This document shows positions 1 to 9,890 of a DNA stretch of 64,000 nucleotides, piece after piece (the stretch's first letter is position 1; each line of letters starts with the position of its first letter). The DNA lies in contig NZ_PPRG01000031.1 of assembly GCF_002902625.1 (NCBI RefSeq), forward strand, positions 1 to 64,000, written 5' to 3'. Origin of the DNA: Staphylococcus devriesei. Its GTDB lineage: Bacteria; Bacillota; Bacilli; Staphylococcales; Staphylococcaceae. The notes beneath the pieces were generated by a model that saw nothing but the letters and a program-made list of their open reading frames with translations, made no database searches and was not told the origin of the DNA. The translations under genes and the position numbers were made by a program.

Positions 1-116
1 GAATATAGATTTATGATGAATATGACTAAATTAGTGAGTTATTAAGGTAATGTCATCCAAGAAAGCTAAACCAACATTTCTGAGTTAGTAATATGATCAA
101 AGGGAAAATTAAACAT

Positions 117-146
117 AAAAAAACGCCGTGTCTGATTACACGACGC
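117..146 (-). terminator. Intrinsic terminator of rsaE
   Basis: The arms CGTCGTGT and ACACGGCG, with one G-T pair, close a six-base loop and are followed on the minus strand by seven T (123-117). It may also catch pepF read-through. Confidence 0.9.
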
Positions 147-214
147 TAAACAAAGGGGATGGGAGAAATTTTTCACTTCAAACAAAGGGGTATGTTTGTT
201 ATGTGATTAATTTC
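117..214 (-). ncRNA. rsaE: RsaE/RoxS trans-acting small RNA
   Basis: This stretch matches the conserved Firmicutes sRNA RsaE (RoxS in Bacillus). Read on the minus strand it starts near GAAATTAATCAC and carries two copies of CCCCTTTG (complements of 184-190 and 152-158), the C-rich seeds the family uses to mask ribosome binding sites. It ends in a GC-rich hairpin at 124-146 followed by seven T. A clean sigma-A promoter lies directly upstream. In S. aureus the gene also lies beside pepF, and the RNA represses opp and TCA-cycle mRNAs. The 5' end at about 214 is inferred from promoter spacing. Confidence 0.93.
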
Positions 215-222
215 ATGCTCAT

Positions 223-251
223 AATATAACACGCTCAAATGGGTGTTTCAA
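223..251 (-). promoter_or_regulatory. Sigma-A promoter of rsaE
   Basis: The minus strand shows TTGAAA at 251-246, a 17-base spacer, and TATATT at 228-223. Transcription would then begin near 214. About 25 bases further upstream (284-276) is the perfect small palindrome TTGTGACAA, which resembles ResD/SrrA-type respiratory regulator sites. RsaE/RoxS is known to be under SrrAB/ResDE control; assigning this particular site is inference. Confidence 0.8.
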
Positions 252-315
252 TATTAAAGCCCCCTAAATTTCAAATTGTCACAAACTTGACATATTGTAA
301 ACGGATACAGTGATA

Positions 316-2124
316 TTAAGCTTTCATAAGCTTTTCAAATGCATCTAATTTTTGTTCAAAGACTTCGCAAGCTTGTTCAATTGGTTCAGGTGTAGTCATG
401 TCTACACCAGCATTTTTTAGTATTTCAATTGGATAATTTGAACTACCTTTTTTCAAGAATTCATTAATATATCTTTCGACAGCTGGTTTACCTTCAGTTA
501 AGATTTGATGGCTTAAACTTTGTGCAGCACTATAACCTGTCGCATATTGATAAACATAATAATTCATATAGAAGTGAGGAATACGTGACCACTCTTTACT
601 AATATTTTCATCAGTTTCAACTACATCGCCAAAGTATTGTTTATTTAATTTCGCATACTCTTCATTCATACGTGTAGCAGTAAGTGGTTCACCCGATTCT
701 TCAATATGATGGATTGTGTGTTCGAATTCAGCGAACATTGTTTGACGGAATAATGTTGCTCTGAAGCGTTCTAATTCTTGGTTTAATAATAATAAACGAC
801 GTTCATCGTCTAAATGTTTATCCATATAATCACTTAATAACGCTTCATTACATGTTGAGGCAACTTCTGCCACAAAGATTGAATAATCACTTGAATTTGA
901 AGGTTGGTGTTTACGGCTAAAGTAACTATGTGCTGAATGACCAAACTCATGTACTAACGTATATAAATCAGATACTGTATCTGACCAGTTTAATAAAATA
1001 AATGGGTTAGTTAAATGAGCACCTGATGAATAGGCACCTGAACGTTTGCCTTTATTTTCATAAACATCGACCCAACGGTTGTTCAAGCCTTCTTTAATAA
1101 CATCTAGGTATTCTTCACCCATTGGCTCTAAAGCTTTTAACATCCAATCTTTAGCCTCTTCATAAGGCATTTCAAATTTAACGTCTTTAACTAAAGGCGT
1201 ATAAAGATCGTACATTTTTAAATCTTGAATACCTAAAAGTTCTTTACGCAGTTCTGTGTATCTGTGTAATAACGGTAAATATTTATGAACTGTTTTAACA
1301 AGGTTATCGTAAACTTCTTCTGGAATATGATTATTACTTAATGCACGTTCACGCGCTGTTTTATAATTATGAGTTCTCGCGTTAAAGACATTCTTTTTAA
1401 CTTCACCTGCTAGAGTTGCGCCTAAAGTATTATTGTAGGCCCCATAACCTTTATATACATTATTATAGGCAGATTGACGTAATTCGCGATCATCAGATTC
1501 AAGATATTTAATAAATGTGCCTTGAGTTAATGGATGTTTTTTACCATCTTTATCAATGGCGTCCTCAAATTCTAAGTCTGCGTTACTAAACATACCGTAT
1601 ACATTTTCTGGCGTAGTTAAGGCGCCTTGAGCTTCAGTTAATAATTTTTCTTGTTCGGCATTTAAGATGTGAGGACGTTTTTCATTAATTAGTTTTAAAT
1701 CAAATTCGTAACGTTTTAAGTCGTCATTTTCTTTAATGAATGATTGTAATTTGTCTTCATCAATTTGTAAGATTTCTGGTACTAAGAAACTCCATGCTGA
1801 ACTAATTTTAATAATGAGTTGATGAGCGCGAGATTCAAAGCCTGTATATTTATCATTCGATGTATCTTGGTCTTGTTTTAAATGAGCGTATACATACACT
1901 TGTTCCAATTTAGTGCCAATTTCGTCTTCTAACGCTAACGCTTTATATAGCGTTTCAGAGCTATCTCCTAGATGACCTTTGAATTTTTCTTCTTCGCCGA
2001 TATAATTTTCAACTTCTTTCAAGGCTGTTTCAAAAGCCTCATCGCTTTCGAAGATAGTTGTTAAATCCCATGTGTTATTTGGATATTTACGTTCCTGTTC
2101 TTCTCTTGTTAATTGTTGTGTCAT
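316..2124 (-). CDS. pepF: Oligoendopeptidase F (M3 family)
   Basis: A cytosolic zinc metallopeptidase that cleaves short oligopeptides, plausibly those imported by the Opp permeases encoded a few kilobases away. The HEFGH zinc motif lies around residue 392. The protein is 602 aa, the usual PepF length. A longer in-frame reading begins 20 codons upstream, but the ATG at 2124 has AGGAGGT seven bases before it, so I chose it. It lies 63 bp downstream of the broken coiA and was probably transcribed with it, as in S. aureus. No hairpin is seen in the gap before rsaE. Confidence 0.96.
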   Translation of the reverse strand: MTQQLTREEQERKYPNNTWDLTTIFESDEAFETALKEVENYIGEEEKFKGHLGDSSETLYKALALEDEIGTKLEQVYVYAHLKQDQDTSNDKYTGFESRAHQLIIKISSAWSFLVPEILQIDEDKLQSFIKENDDLKRYEFDLKLINEKRPHILNAEQEKLLTEAQGALTTPENVYGMFSNADLEFEDAIDKDGKKHPLTQGTFIKYLESDDRELRQSAYNNVYKGYGAYNNTLGATLAGEVKKNVFNARTHNYKTARERALSNNHIPEEVYDNLVKTVHKYLPLLHRYTELRKELLGIQDLKMYDLYTPLVKDVKFEMPYEEAKDWMLKALEPMGEEYLDVIKEGLNNRWVDVYENKGKRSGAYSSGAHLTNPFILLNWSDTVSDLYTLVHEFGHSAHSYFSRKHQPSNSSDYSIFVAEVASTCNEALLSDYMDKHLDDERRLLLLNQELERFRATLFRQTMFAEFEHTIHHIEESGEPLTATRMNEEYAKLNKQYFGDVVETDENISKEWSRIPHFYMNYYVYQYATGYSAAQSLSHQILTEGKPAVERYINEFLKKGSSNYPIEILKNAGVDMTTPEPIEQACEVFEQKLDAFEKLMKA

Positions 2125-2187
2125 TTGTAAACCTCCTATGTTACCTAATGCTATAATTTTCTCATTAATCACTCTATATTGCACGTT

Positions 2188-3147
2188 TTAACTATTATAT
2201 ATTTTATTTATAAATTTTTTGATTAGCCTGTTTGTAATTTCTTCTTGTGAGATACAACCTATGTAAAATTTGCGAAGTCTTATTAGCTTTTTAAATTGAT
2301 ATTGGAGATTAGCTTTTTGTTGGATTAGTAAAGCGAGTTGTAACTGCCATTGCACTGGATGTGTCTCAATAAATAGCTGTTCCGGGAAGATATAACCAAA
2401 GTTTTCACATGTCTCTTCGTCAGTTAACCGTAATTGATACATCGCACTTAAAGTAGGTTCTAAAACAGAATGTTTGCGTCTACACTGATGAATATATTGC
2501 GATACTTGTCGATTAGTAAGTTTATACATATATGGATAAATAGAGACTTTATTATCAAATAGCCGCTTAATATCGCATATTATTCTTTTAGCGTAGAATC
2601 GCTCCCCTCCTATATGTTGAATTTCATAGTATTTGATTATGAATTGCTTTTGCTTATTCCATGTATAGAGAATACGTGTCATAGGATTGATAAAGTATGC
2701 TTGAAAGGTATTAAGAAATAAGGTGCCTTTAATATAACGACAATCTTCAATAATCTATATGACTGATATATTCAATTGCTTAAACCCTTTAGACCGTGCT
2801 CTAATTTCTTCATAATTTATTCTTGAAAATTGAACTTCAATCACATGTTTAGAATTTACTAATACGTCAGGATATTGCTTTACTTCGGGACAAAAAGGTT
2901 CAATTTCTACTTTATAGCCAGATTGTTTAAGTTGGTTCGCAATATAGTATTTAACATAATAATGTTGAGCTGTTTCACTTTTTGCACACAGATGATGAAT
3001 ATTATATTTATGAGCAAAATGAGGTACTACTTTCATACCCTTTCTCAAAATAACTTCAGTCTTACAATAAGGACAAACATAATTTTCATTTTTTAATGCA
3101 CGATGAGCTTCAATGCGCTCTCCAAATTGATTAATTGCTACAAGCAT
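2188..3147 (-). pseudogene. coiA: coiA, competence-associated nuclease-like gene with an in-frame stop
   Basis: Two adjacent readings of 130 and 164 codons are in the same frame and join into one 319-codon CoiA-like protein when the TAG at 2757-2755 is read through. The N-terminal part has the Cys-x-x-Cys zinc-ribbon segment (VCPYCKTE) and His/Cys residues. It continues into the nuclease-like core with D-V and EVQFS, typical of the CoiA family. The stop falls at ISV-I-stop-II, where relatives tend to have a Trp, so TGG to TAG is a likely mutation. The start has GGTGAGG upstream. In competent bacteria CoiA helps process incoming DNA. A truncated 130-aa product could still be made, but the core is cut. 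Confidence 0.88.
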
Positions 3148-3203
3148 ATCCTCACCTCATATATATATAAACGAGAGTAATGAGAATTTTACTTTTAAAT
3201 AAT

Positions 3204-3236
3204 AAAAAAACCAAAGTAGCCTAAAACTACTTTGGT
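3204..3236 (-). terminator. Terminator of mecA
   Basis: Ten-base arms ACCAAAGTAG and CTACTTTGGT, a seven-base loop, then seven T on the minus strand. Confidence 0.9.
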
Positions 3237-3249
3237 AGAGATTCTATAA

Positions 3250-3969
3250 TTATTCAGCTGAATCTGAGAAATAACGACGTACTTGAGAAGTAACATTATG
3301 ACTCATGATAATCTTCGCATAATCATTTAGATATACTTCAGTTTTATCAGTAGGATAGGCAAATTCAAGCATTTGACTATAGCTATCGTTTATTGCTTCT
3401 TGACTAACTGAATCGTCAAAATGAACTGCATAGTAATAATTAGAATCGTTCATATATAATAAATCTTCAAATTCATCTGTAACTTGATTATTGTGATAAG
3501 CATAATTAATAACTTGTTCTAAATCATCAAATTTAACAATAACACTTCTTATACTAGCACGTTGTTTAGGTTGTTGCTGTTCAGATTTTTGTTGTTGCTT
3601 TTGTTGAGCACGTTGTTCGAATAAATCTTCAATGCTTTCATCATTTTCAAGTGTATTAGCTAATAATTCATTTACTTGTTCTTCAAATTGCTCATTAGCA
3701 TCTTCATCTGACATATTCATTGCTTCTTCGTTTTTAGATTTAGAAATTGTGACTTCCACGCCTTTTTCGAAAGCATGTACTTGTATCCAGAGAGGGCCTT
3801 CAACAACGAAATCTTCCTCTTCATTAATTTCATCCATCATGGACCAGAAGAATTCTTCTCCACGCTTACGGTTAGTCCATAGATCTTCGCGGCTAAATCC
3901 TCTCGCTTCAATATCACTATAAGTTATAAATAATTTGACAGTAGTATCATCAACGCGTTCTATTCTCAT
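3250..3969 (-). CDS. mecA: MecA adaptor protein of the ClpC protease
   Basis: This is the Clp adaptor that delivers substrates such as Spx and ComK to ClpCP, and is unrelated to the methicillin-resistance gene of the same name. The 239-aa length equals the S. aureus protein. The N-terminal substrate-binding part (MRIERVDDTT...FSREDLWTNRK) is followed by an acidic, Gln-rich linker (about residues 85-138) and a C-terminal ClpC-binding domain. It lies just upstream of coiA-pepF but is closed by its own terminator. The spx gene upstream encodes a probable substrate, an arrangement common in Bacillales. Confidence 0.97.
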   Translation of the reverse strand: MRIERVDDTTVKLFITYSDIEARGFSREDLWTNRKRGEEFFWSMMDEINEEEDFVVEGPLWIQVHAFEKGVEVTISKSKNEEAMNMSDEDANEQFEEQVNELLANTLENDESIEDLFEQRAQQKQQQKSEQQQPKQRASIRSVIVKFDDLEQVINYAYHNNQVTDEFEDLLYMNDSNYYYAVHFDDSVSQEAINDSYSQMLEFAYPTDKTEVYLNDYAKIIMSHNVTSQVRRYFSDSAE

Positions 3970-4106
3970 ATCATCTCACTCCTTACAGTCGATGAATAGT
4001 AATCATATTGTATTAGAACGTAGAGTAAATTACAATTTATTTGTTTGATTAAATTTAACTATTCGATATTCGTCTCTAATACTAACATATTCCCTTTTTA
4101 AGTTAC

Positions 4107-4132
4107 AAAAAACAGCACTAATACTAGTGCTG
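4107..4132 (-). terminator. Terminator of spx
   Basis: Perfect eight-base arms CAGCACTA and TAGTGCTG with a four-base loop, followed by six T on the minus strand. Confidence 0.9.
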
Positions 4133-4165
4133 CTTCATATTATTATCGTTAATTAAATTTTAAAA

Positions 4166-4561
4166 TTAGTCAACTAAACGTTGAGCTTCTTGTAATTGGA
4201 AAGTACGAACTTTTCTTGGTAAGAAACGTCTAATTTCATCTTCGTTATAACCAACTTGTAAACGTTTTTCATCTAAGATAATTGGGCGACGTAATAAGCC
4301 TGGGTTATCTTGAATGATAGAATATAAATCTTGTAATGGTAAAGAATCGATATCTACGTTTAATTTTTGATATGTTTTAGAACGAGTTGAAATAATTTCG
4401 TCTGTTCCGTCTTCAGTCATTTTTAAAATTTGTTTAATTTCATCAATTGTTAAATGTTCAGAAAAAATGTTACGCTCCGTATATGGAATGTCATGTTCTT
4501 GTAACCATGCTTTCGCTTTACGGCAAGATGTGCAACTTGGTGAAGTAAATAATGTTACCAT
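4166..4561 (-). CDS. spx: Spx, redox-sensing RNA polymerase-binding regulator
   Basis: An ArsC-like regulator that binds the alpha subunit C-terminal domain of RNA polymerase and switches on thiol-stress genes. The redox switch CxxC is seen as C10-T-S-C13, and the conserved RRPI loop and basic C-terminal segment are present. The ATG at 4561 gives the standard 131 aa and has AGGAGAG nine bases upstream. An in-frame GTG three codons earlier overlaps that site and is rejected. The gene is monocistronic, with its own terminator. Its level is normally set by ClpXP/MecA-type adaptors. Confidence 0.97.
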   Translation of the reverse strand: MVTLFTSPSCTSCRKAKAWLQEHDIPYTERNIFSEHLTIDEIKQILKMTEDGTDEIISTRSKTYQKLNVDIDSLPLQDLYSIIQDNPGLLRRPIILDEKRLQVGYNEDEIRRFLPRKVRTFQLQEAQRLVD

Positions 4562-4782
4562 ACATCTCACTCTCCTATTGAAAGAATATTGTTCATTATT
4601 TATAAATTTATTGATTAAGAAATGATAAATTATTCAGTCCTCTTAACCTTACAATGAAAGTATACTTGTTGAACATTAAAATTAAATGAGAAAATCCTAA
4701 TTTTTCTGAGAAATTTAAAAATTTCTAATTTCTTCTATATTACTCTCTCAAATCTTAACGTACACATATATACTAACATAAC

Positions 4783-4810
4783 TTACAATTTAAAGAAATA
4801 CTGTTATAAT
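4783..4810 (+). promoter_or_regulatory. Probable trpS promoter
   Basis: TTACAA, a 16-base spacer and a perfect TATAAT lie about 40 bases before the start codon. No T-box antiterminator motif is seen between spx and trpS. Confidence 0.55.
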
Positions 4811-4842
4811 CAAGTTAATATGAATTAAATTATAGAAAGTAG

Positions 4843-5841
<999 letters not shown>

Positions 5842-5847
5842 GCTAAA

Positions 5848-5905
5848 AAGAGCGATGACAGGAATCTGATATAATTCACAGATGGCTGTTGTCGCTCTTT
5901 TCATT
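5848..5905. terminator. Bidirectional terminator between trpS and opp4C
   Basis: Long imperfect arms AAGAGCGATGACA and TGTTGTCGCTCTT have T-rich tracts on both sides: TTTTCATTTT on the plus strand and TTTTTAG on the minus strand. It can serve both converging units. The arm sequence belongs to the hairpin family also seen at 44562, 56492 and 57931. Confidence 0.85.
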
Positions 5906-6000
5906 TTATTAATATTTAAGATAACCTGCTAAAAAATCTACTTTTAAACGCCGTTTGCTGGGTCCCAAAGCATAAAAATTCTTATGTTCACGTCTGTCTA

Positions 6001-6900
6001 TTATTTTCTTCCTTTAGGATTAAAAGCATCTTTTAGCCCTTCACCTACAAAATTAATACTTAAAATAGTGAACATAATCATTAATGCGGGTGGCATCCAA
6101 ATCCAAGGTTTTGAACTAATAATATCTCCTTCTTGAGCATCACTTAACATATTCCCCCATGAAGGAATTGATTTACTAATTCCAAAACCTAAAAAGCTTA
6201 AGCCCGATTCAACAACAATCATACCCGCAAAAGTTAACGTAGCTTGAACTATAATGACGCTAAGAATATTAGGTAATAAATGTTTAAGGATAATTTTATA
6301 TGTTGGAGTGCTAATCGATTTTGCCGCTAAAAAGTATTCATTTTCTTTCTCTTGTAAAACTTTCCCTCTTACCAATCTGGCTACGCCACCCCAACTTAAA
6401 ATAATAATCACGAAGATTAAAATAATAGCTGAACCATAAGGATTTTTAATTTTATCTCCTAATGCCGTATTAAGCACGATAGCAAAAATAAGAAATGGAA
6501 ATAGCATTACAAATTCAGTTACCCTCATTAATATCGTATCGACTATCCCCCCAAAATATCCTGAAATCACACCTATAGTTACACCGATAATAATCATGCC
6601 AACTGTAGATGTAAAGCCGATAGCTAATGAGACCCTACCAGCGAACAATAATCTACTAAAATTATCTCTACCACCAGAATCTGTGCCAAGTAAATTATGA
6701 GCGCTCATATCTCCTTTTATATTCAATAAATCTTGTTGATTTATAGGAAGTGGAGCAATTAAAGGTGCTATAACTGAAATAATAATAACTATAATTAAAA
6801 ATATTAATGACGCCATTGCAATTTTATTTTTTAAAAACTTTTTAAAAGCCGTTCTTGTTGGAGAATATAGCTTTTGTTTATTTACTTTATGTTCAATCAT
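6001..6900 (-). CDS. opp4C: Oligopeptide ABC transporter permease Opp4C
   Basis: The second membrane subunit of a peptide/nickel-family importer. It has an N-terminal OppC-type segment with one transmembrane helix (about residues 30-50), then the BPD permease core with the cytoplasmic EAA loop (AKSISTPTYKIILKHLLPN) that docks on the ATPases. It ends in a positively charged tail. The ATG at 6900 follows GTGAGGT by seven bases; an in-frame GTG upstream overlaps that site. It is the last gene of the leftward opp4ADFBC operon. The gene order equals the S. aureus opp4 system. Confidence 0.9.
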   Translation of the reverse strand: MIEHKVNKQKLYSPTRTAFKKFLKNKIAMASLIFLIIVIIISVIAPLIAPLPINQQDLLNIKGDMSAHNLLGTDSGGRDNFSRLLFAGRVSLAIGFTSTVGMIIIGVTIGVISGYFGGIVDTILMRVTEFVMLFPFLIFAIVLNTALGDKIKNPYGSAIILIFVIIILSWGGVARLVRGKVLQEKENEYFLAAKSISTPTYKIILKHLLPNILSVIIVQATLTFAGMIVVESGLSFLGFGISKSIPSWGNMLSDAQEGDIISSKPWIWMPPALMIMFTILSINFVGEGLKDAFNPKGRK

Positions 6901-6923
6901 GTTGTTCAACCTCACTTACCTTA

Positions 6924-7886
6924 TTAATTACTTCGGATTCTTGGATCAACAAAATTATAGGTTATATCTGATATCAGATTTCCAAATAGACCTAAGAATG
7001 AAAAGAATAATGTAAGTGCCATCATTAATGGATAATCTTGCCCAGTCACCGATTCTAAAAATAGCTTACCTATTCCATTGTAAGAAAAAATAGTTTCTGT
7101 AATAACAGCGCCCCCTAAAATACTAACGATGTCAGCACCTAAAAAAGTTACTATAGGGATTAAAGAGTTACGAAGAATATGTTTGTTATATATTGTATTA
7201 ATTGATAATCCTTTAGCTTTAGCAGTTAGGACATAATCTTTACTAGAGTTATCAATAATATCATTTCTTAAATATTGTATATATCCTGCCGTAGATAATA
7301 ACCCTAGAGTAAACGCTGGTAATAAAGTATGATGTAATTTACTTACATAATAGGCCAACGTCCCTTCATCCAAACTGATATCTACAGACCCTTGAAAAGG
7401 AAAAATTGGAATTTGAAAAGCGAATATATAAATTGCAAATACCCCTGCAATAAATGATGGGACAGCTAACATAATGTAATTAAAAATTTGAATCGTATAA
7501 TCTCCAAGCGTATACGGGTATCTTCCTGATAGAATTCCCAAGATAAAAGCAATAATGTATGTAATAACTAACGAAACAGACCCTAGTAATATAGTATTGG
7601 GTAAGCGTTCACTAATTAATTCACTCACTGGTCTTTTATATTTAATAGATTCTCCTAAATTTCCATGCGCAACATTATCTATCCAACGTATATATTGTTT
7701 AGGTATTGAATCATTTAACCCCAGTTTTTCTTTTTGTGCTTCAATGGCTTCCTGTTTTACACGAGGATCATACTTCCCCGTAAATGGGTCTCCCGGTTGA
7801 ATAATAGCTAAAGAAAACACAACTATTGATATCAAAAAAAGTAACGGTATCATTAACAAAAATCTTTTTATAATTAATTTAATCAT
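6924..7886 (-). CDS. opp4B: Oligopeptide ABC transporter permease Opp4B
   Basis: The first membrane subunit: about six helices, an OppB-type N terminus (IIKRFLLMIPLLFLIS), the EAA loop (AKAKGLSINTIYNKHILRNS) and the typical C-terminal VDPRIR. Start choice is uncertain. The ATG at 7886 matches the family N terminus. A GTG at 7898 overlaps the stop of opp4F, but the AAGGAAGAG sequence is too close to serve it. Translational coupling with opp4F is likely. Confidence 0.9.
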   Translation of the reverse strand: MIKLIIKRFLLMIPLLFLISIVVFSLAIIQPGDPFTGKYDPRVKQEAIEAQKEKLGLNDSIPKQYIRWIDNVAHGNLGESIKYKRPVSELISERLPNTILLGSVSLVITYIIAFILGILSGRYPYTLGDYTIQIFNYIMLAVPSFIAGVFAIYIFAFQIPIFPFQGSVDISLDEGTLAYYVSKLHHTLLPAFTLGLLSTAGYIQYLRNDIIDNSSKDYVLTAKAKGLSINTIYNKHILRNSLIPIVTFLGADIVSILGGAVITETIFSYNGIGKLFLESVTGQDYPLMMALTLFFSFLGLFGNLISDITYNFVDPRIRSN

Positions 7887-7894
7887 TTTAATCT

Positions 7895-8860
7895 TCACTC
7901 TTCCTTGCTATAAAAACATGCTACTTTATGATTTGGTTTCACTTCTTTTAATTGTGGTAGTTCTTGACTGCATCTATCCTGTGCAATAGGACATCTCGTA
8001 TGGAATGGACACCCTTTTGGCGGATTGCTAGGTGAAGGTAATTCTCCCTCTAAAATAATTCTTTCTGATTTAGTTTTATTAAGTTGTGGGACAGATGAAA
8101 TAAGTGCTTTTGTATAGGGATGAAGCGGTTGGTTATATAACTCATTGCTATCTGCTATTTCAACCATATGTCCTAAATACATAACACCAATAACATCACT
8201 AATATGCTTTACTACGCTCAAATCATGCGCTATAAACAAATAACTTAAGTCAAATTCTTTTTGAAGACTTTTTAATAAATTTAATACTTGCGACTGTACC
8301 GATACATCTAGTGCACTGACTGGCTCATCTGCAACAATTAATTTAGGTCTGACGGCTAACGCTCGAGCAATGCCAATACGCTGTCTCTGACCACCCGAGA
8401 ACTGGTGGGCATATTTGTAGTAAGCATCTTCACTCAAGCCCACACACTTTAGTAAATATAATACTTCTTCTTTTAATGTCTGTTTATCGATTTTTTTGAA
8501 ATTTCGTATAGGCTCCCCTATAATGTCTCCTACCATTTGCATAGGATTCAACGAACCATAGGGGTCTTGAAATATCATTTGAAAGTCTTTACGTGCTTCT
8601 CTCAACTTTTTACCTTTTAAATGAGTGGTATTAATACCATTAATTTTAATTTCTCCTGAAGTGACTTTCTCTAAATGTACAATAGATCGTCCAAGCGTTG
8701 ATTTGCCGCATCCTGATTCTCCAACTAAACCAAATGTTTGACCCTTTTTAATTGAAAATGAAACATCATCGACGGCTTTTACATATTGTGTTGCTTTAAA
8801 GAACTTTTTCTTAATAAAATAGTATGTTTTTAAATGTTGTAGTTCTAAGATGTTATCCAT
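7895..8860 (-). CDS. opp4F: Oligopeptide ABC transporter ATP-binding protein Opp4F
   Basis: A cytoplasmic ATPase subunit of 321 aa. It shows Walker A GESGCGKST, signature FSGGQRQRIGIARAL, Walker B LIVADEP and the H-loop AHDLSVV. The C-terminal oligopeptide-transporter extension has the Cys cluster PFHTRCPIAQDRC. It pairs with Opp4D 16 bp upstream, and AGAGAGGT precedes the ATG. Confidence 0.93.
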   Translation of the reverse strand: MDNILELQHLKTYYFIKKKFFKATQYVKAVDDVSFSIKKGQTFGLVGESGCGKSTLGRSIVHLEKVTSGEIKINGINTTHLKGKKLREARKDFQMIFQDPYGSLNPMQMVGDIIGEPIRNFKKIDKQTLKEEVLYLLKCVGLSEDAYYKYAHQFSGGQRQRIGIARALAVRPKLIVADEPVSALDVSVQSQVLNLLKSLQKEFDLSYLFIAHDLSVVKHISDVIGVMYLGHMVEIADSNELYNQPLHPYTKALISSVPQLNKTKSERIILEGELPSPSNPPKGCPFHTRCPIAQDRCSQELPQLKEVKPNHKVACFYSKEE

Positions 8861-8876
8861 ATCGTATACCTCTCTG

Positions 8877-9845
8877 TTAATTAAACAAATGACAACGTAT
8901 TTGGCTCTTTCCTTTGTTTAAAAGCGCCGGCTCACATTGTTCACATATTGCTATCTTTTCAGTACATCTATTAGCAAATCTGCAACTATTTTCTTTAAAT
9001 TCAGTTATATTAGGCACCATTCCTTCTATAACTTCTAAATATTCAACATCTTCATCTAATTTAGGAATAGTACTTAACAGTTTTTTTGTATAAGGATGTT
9101 GAGGATGATTTAAAATTTGATCGATATCACCATATTCTACGATTTGTCCTGCATACATTACCATGACCTTGTCACAAAACTCTGATACTACGCTTAAGTC
9201 GTGAGTAACTAATATAATTGCCATATCATTTTCTTGTTGTAATTTTTTTAATAAATCTAAAATCTGCGCCTGTATTGTTACATCTATAGCAGTAGTAGGT
9301 TCATCAGCAATTAATAATTTTGGATTACATGAAATTGCCATAGCAATCATGACTCTTTGTCGCATACCCCCGGATAATTGATGAGGATAGCTATTTAATA
9401 TTTCATTCACTCTAGATATTCCTACATATTCAAGTAGTTTGGTTGCTAATTGTTTAGCCTCTGTCTTACTTTTATTCAAATGCAACATTATTGGTTCGAT
9501 TAATTGATTTTGGATTTTAAATACAGGGTTTAATGCCGTCATCGGTTCTTGGAAGATCATTCCTATATCTTTTCCTCGTATTTTTTGATACTCTTTCTCT
9601 TTCATATCTATAACATTTTTGCCGTTAAACAGAATATTGCCATTTGTAACTTTAGCGATTTTATCTGGTAATAGTCTGATAACCGATTTATTTAATATCG
9701 ACTTACCACACCCTGATTCTCCAACAATCCCTAATATTTCATTCGATTTAAGTTTTAAAGATATTTGATTTATTGTAGGAAACCATGAATCACCAATTTT
9801 AATAGATGTTTCTAAATCTTTAATTTCTAATAAATACTTATCCAT
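8877..9845 (-). CDS. opp4D: Oligopeptide ABC transporter ATP-binding protein Opp4D
   Basis: An ATPase subunit of 322 aa. The Walker A GESGCGKS is followed by Ile instead of the usual Thr/Val. The signature is LSGGMRQRVMIAMA and Walker B is LLIADEPT. The C-terminal Cys-rich peptide-transporter extension is CRFANRCTEKIAIC. It has good GGAG spacing to its ATG. It is the first gene after the broken binding-protein gene and separated from it by a hairpin. Confidence 0.93.
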   Translation of the reverse strand: MDKYLLEIKDLETSIKIGDSWFPTINQISLKLKSNEILGIVGESGCGKSILNKSVIRLLPDKIAKVTNGNILFNGKNVIDMKEKEYQKIRGKDIGMIFQEPMTALNPVFKIQNQLIEPIMLHLNKSKTEAKQLATKLLEYVGISRVNEILNSYPHQLSGGMRQRVMIAMAISCNPKLLIADEPTTAIDVTIQAQILDLLKKLQQENDMAIILVTHDLSVVSEFCDKVMVMYAGQIVEYGDIDQILNHPQHPYTKKLLSTIPKLDEDVEYLEVIEGMVPNITEFKENSCRFANRCTEKIAICEQCEPALLNKGKSQIRCHLFN

Positions 9846-9863
9846 AATCTACTCCAATCAATA

Positions 9864-9885
9864 AACCTCGACCTTAGTCGAGGTT
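9864..9885. other. Intercistronic hairpin between opp4A and opp4D
   Basis: A perfect stem AACCTCGAC / GTCGAGGTT with a four-base loop begins six bases after the opp4A stop. On the operon strand it is followed only by TATTG, so it would be a weak terminator or an mRNA-end stabiliser. The good T tract (GTTTTTT) is on the opposite strand. Such hairpins commonly let the binding protein be made in excess of the transporter. Confidence 0.7.
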
Positions 9886-9890
9886 GTTTT

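Noticed and set aside
2188-2682. Separate 164-codon hypothetical gene
   Set aside because: It is in the same frame as the preceding coiA segment, lacks its own ribosome site, and is the C-terminal half of the broken gene.
3250-3969. mecA as methicillin resistance
   Set aside because: The sequence is the 239-aa Clp adaptor, not a penicillin-binding protein; no SCCmec features are present.
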